A stretch of DNA of 6,464 nucleotides from positions 1 through 6,464 of the forward strand of contig CAIYPH010000458.1 of the NCBI GenBank assembly GCA_903928045.1. Direction: 5' to 3'. Position numbers and translations under genes: made by a program. The DNA comes from an uncultured Rhodospirillales bacterium. GTDB taxonomy: Bacteria; Pseudomonadota; Alphaproteobacteria; Acetobacterales; Acetobacteraceae. How positions within the stretch are numbered: position 1 is the stretch's first letter; every line of letters starts with the position of its first letter. Of the stretch, positions 6,405-6,464 are shown piece by piece. The notes under the pieces are model-generated. The model was not told the DNA's origin, did not search any database, and saw nothing but the letters and a program-made list of their open reading frames with translations.

Positions 6405-6464
6405 AACCCATTTGTCTAAGAGGGTTTGGTGGGAGGGAGGGGGCCGACGGGATGGTTGCAACCA

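Larger units (their letters stand above)
6317..6464 (+). other. Overlapping ATG and open frame at the expected yejE position (probably not a gene)
   Basis: The ATG at 6317-6319 overlaps the yejB TGA (ATGA) and opens a frame with no stop for 49 codons to the window edge. It begins [16 protein letters not shown] and is rich in arginine and glycine with no hydrophobic segment, unlike a YejE N-terminus. From 6352 on it is just the translated compound repeat. It may mark a former yejE start separated from its gene by the repeat, or be chance. Confidence 0.2.
6352..6464 (+). repeat. Compound three-hairpin intergenic repeat, right copy (cut by window edge)
   Basis: Reading outward from yejB, the parts are GGAAGGAAGG (6352-6361), hairpin 1 (6363-6377), spacer ACCCCG (6380-6385), hairpin 2 (6386-6404), a linker ending AAGAGGG (6418-6424), a G-rich arm ending GGAGGGGGCC (6436-6445), a 7-nt segment, and the palindrome TGGTTGCAACCA (6453-6464). 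From AAGAGGG to the palindrome it aligns with the left copy without gaps, 37 of 47 bases identical by my count. The closing arm of hairpin 3 should lie just outside the window. The repeat begins 31 nt after the yejB stop. Confidence 0.75.

Noticed and set aside
83..6464. An invertible segment or composite transposon bounded by the two inverted repeat copies
   Set aside because: The copies are only partly identical, no recombinase or transposase gene lies between them, and the enclosed genes are ordinary housekeeping functions in a familiar alphaproteobacterial order.

Overview
The window reads as GC-rich alphaproteobacterial chromosome. The gene content (a CycM-type membrane cytochrome c divergent from kdsB-pheA, a HisN-type phosphatase and a yej peptide transporter) suggests the order Rhodospirillales, possibly the Acetobacteraceae. 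That placement is inference from recalled gene order and protein style; no search was run. All six genes look intact and none looks recently acquired.

Layout. Positions 1-250 are non-coding and hold hairpins and a compound repeat. Next come two minus-strand genes, pheA (prephenate dehydratase, 251-1111) and kdsB (CMP-Kdo synthetase, 1129-1863), 17 nt apart and probably cotranscribed from kdsB to pheA. A divergent intergenic region (1864-2056) separates them from a plus-strand run: a membrane-anchored class I cytochrome c (2057-2590), a HisN-type histidinol-phosphatase (2598-3383), the peptide-binding protein yejA (3439-5247) and the permease yejB (5247-6320, overlapping yejA by one base). The last 144 bases are non-coding and carry a second copy of the compound repeat, cut by the window edge.

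How the genes work together. The left operon joins an outer-membrane step (activation of Kdo for lipopolysaccharide) to phenylalanine synthesis. The right run joins respiration, histidine synthesis and oligopeptide import. Most are housekeeping functions packed together rather than one pathway. Only yejA and yejB form a single machine, and their usual partners yejE (second permease) and yejF (ATPase) are not in the window.

The most notable signal is the pair of repeats. Reading outward from pheA on the minus strand and outward from yejB on the plus strand gives the same order of parts: GGAAGGAAGG, hairpin 1, ACCCCG, hairpin 2, a linker ending AAGAGGG, then a long hairpin arm ending in the palindrome TGGTTGCAACCA. 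The spacer and palindrome are identical, and hairpin 2 differs by three changes that are each compensated on the opposite arm. This indicates a structured repeat family whose RNA or DNA folding is conserved. The right copy starts 31 nt after yejB, where yejE would be expected.
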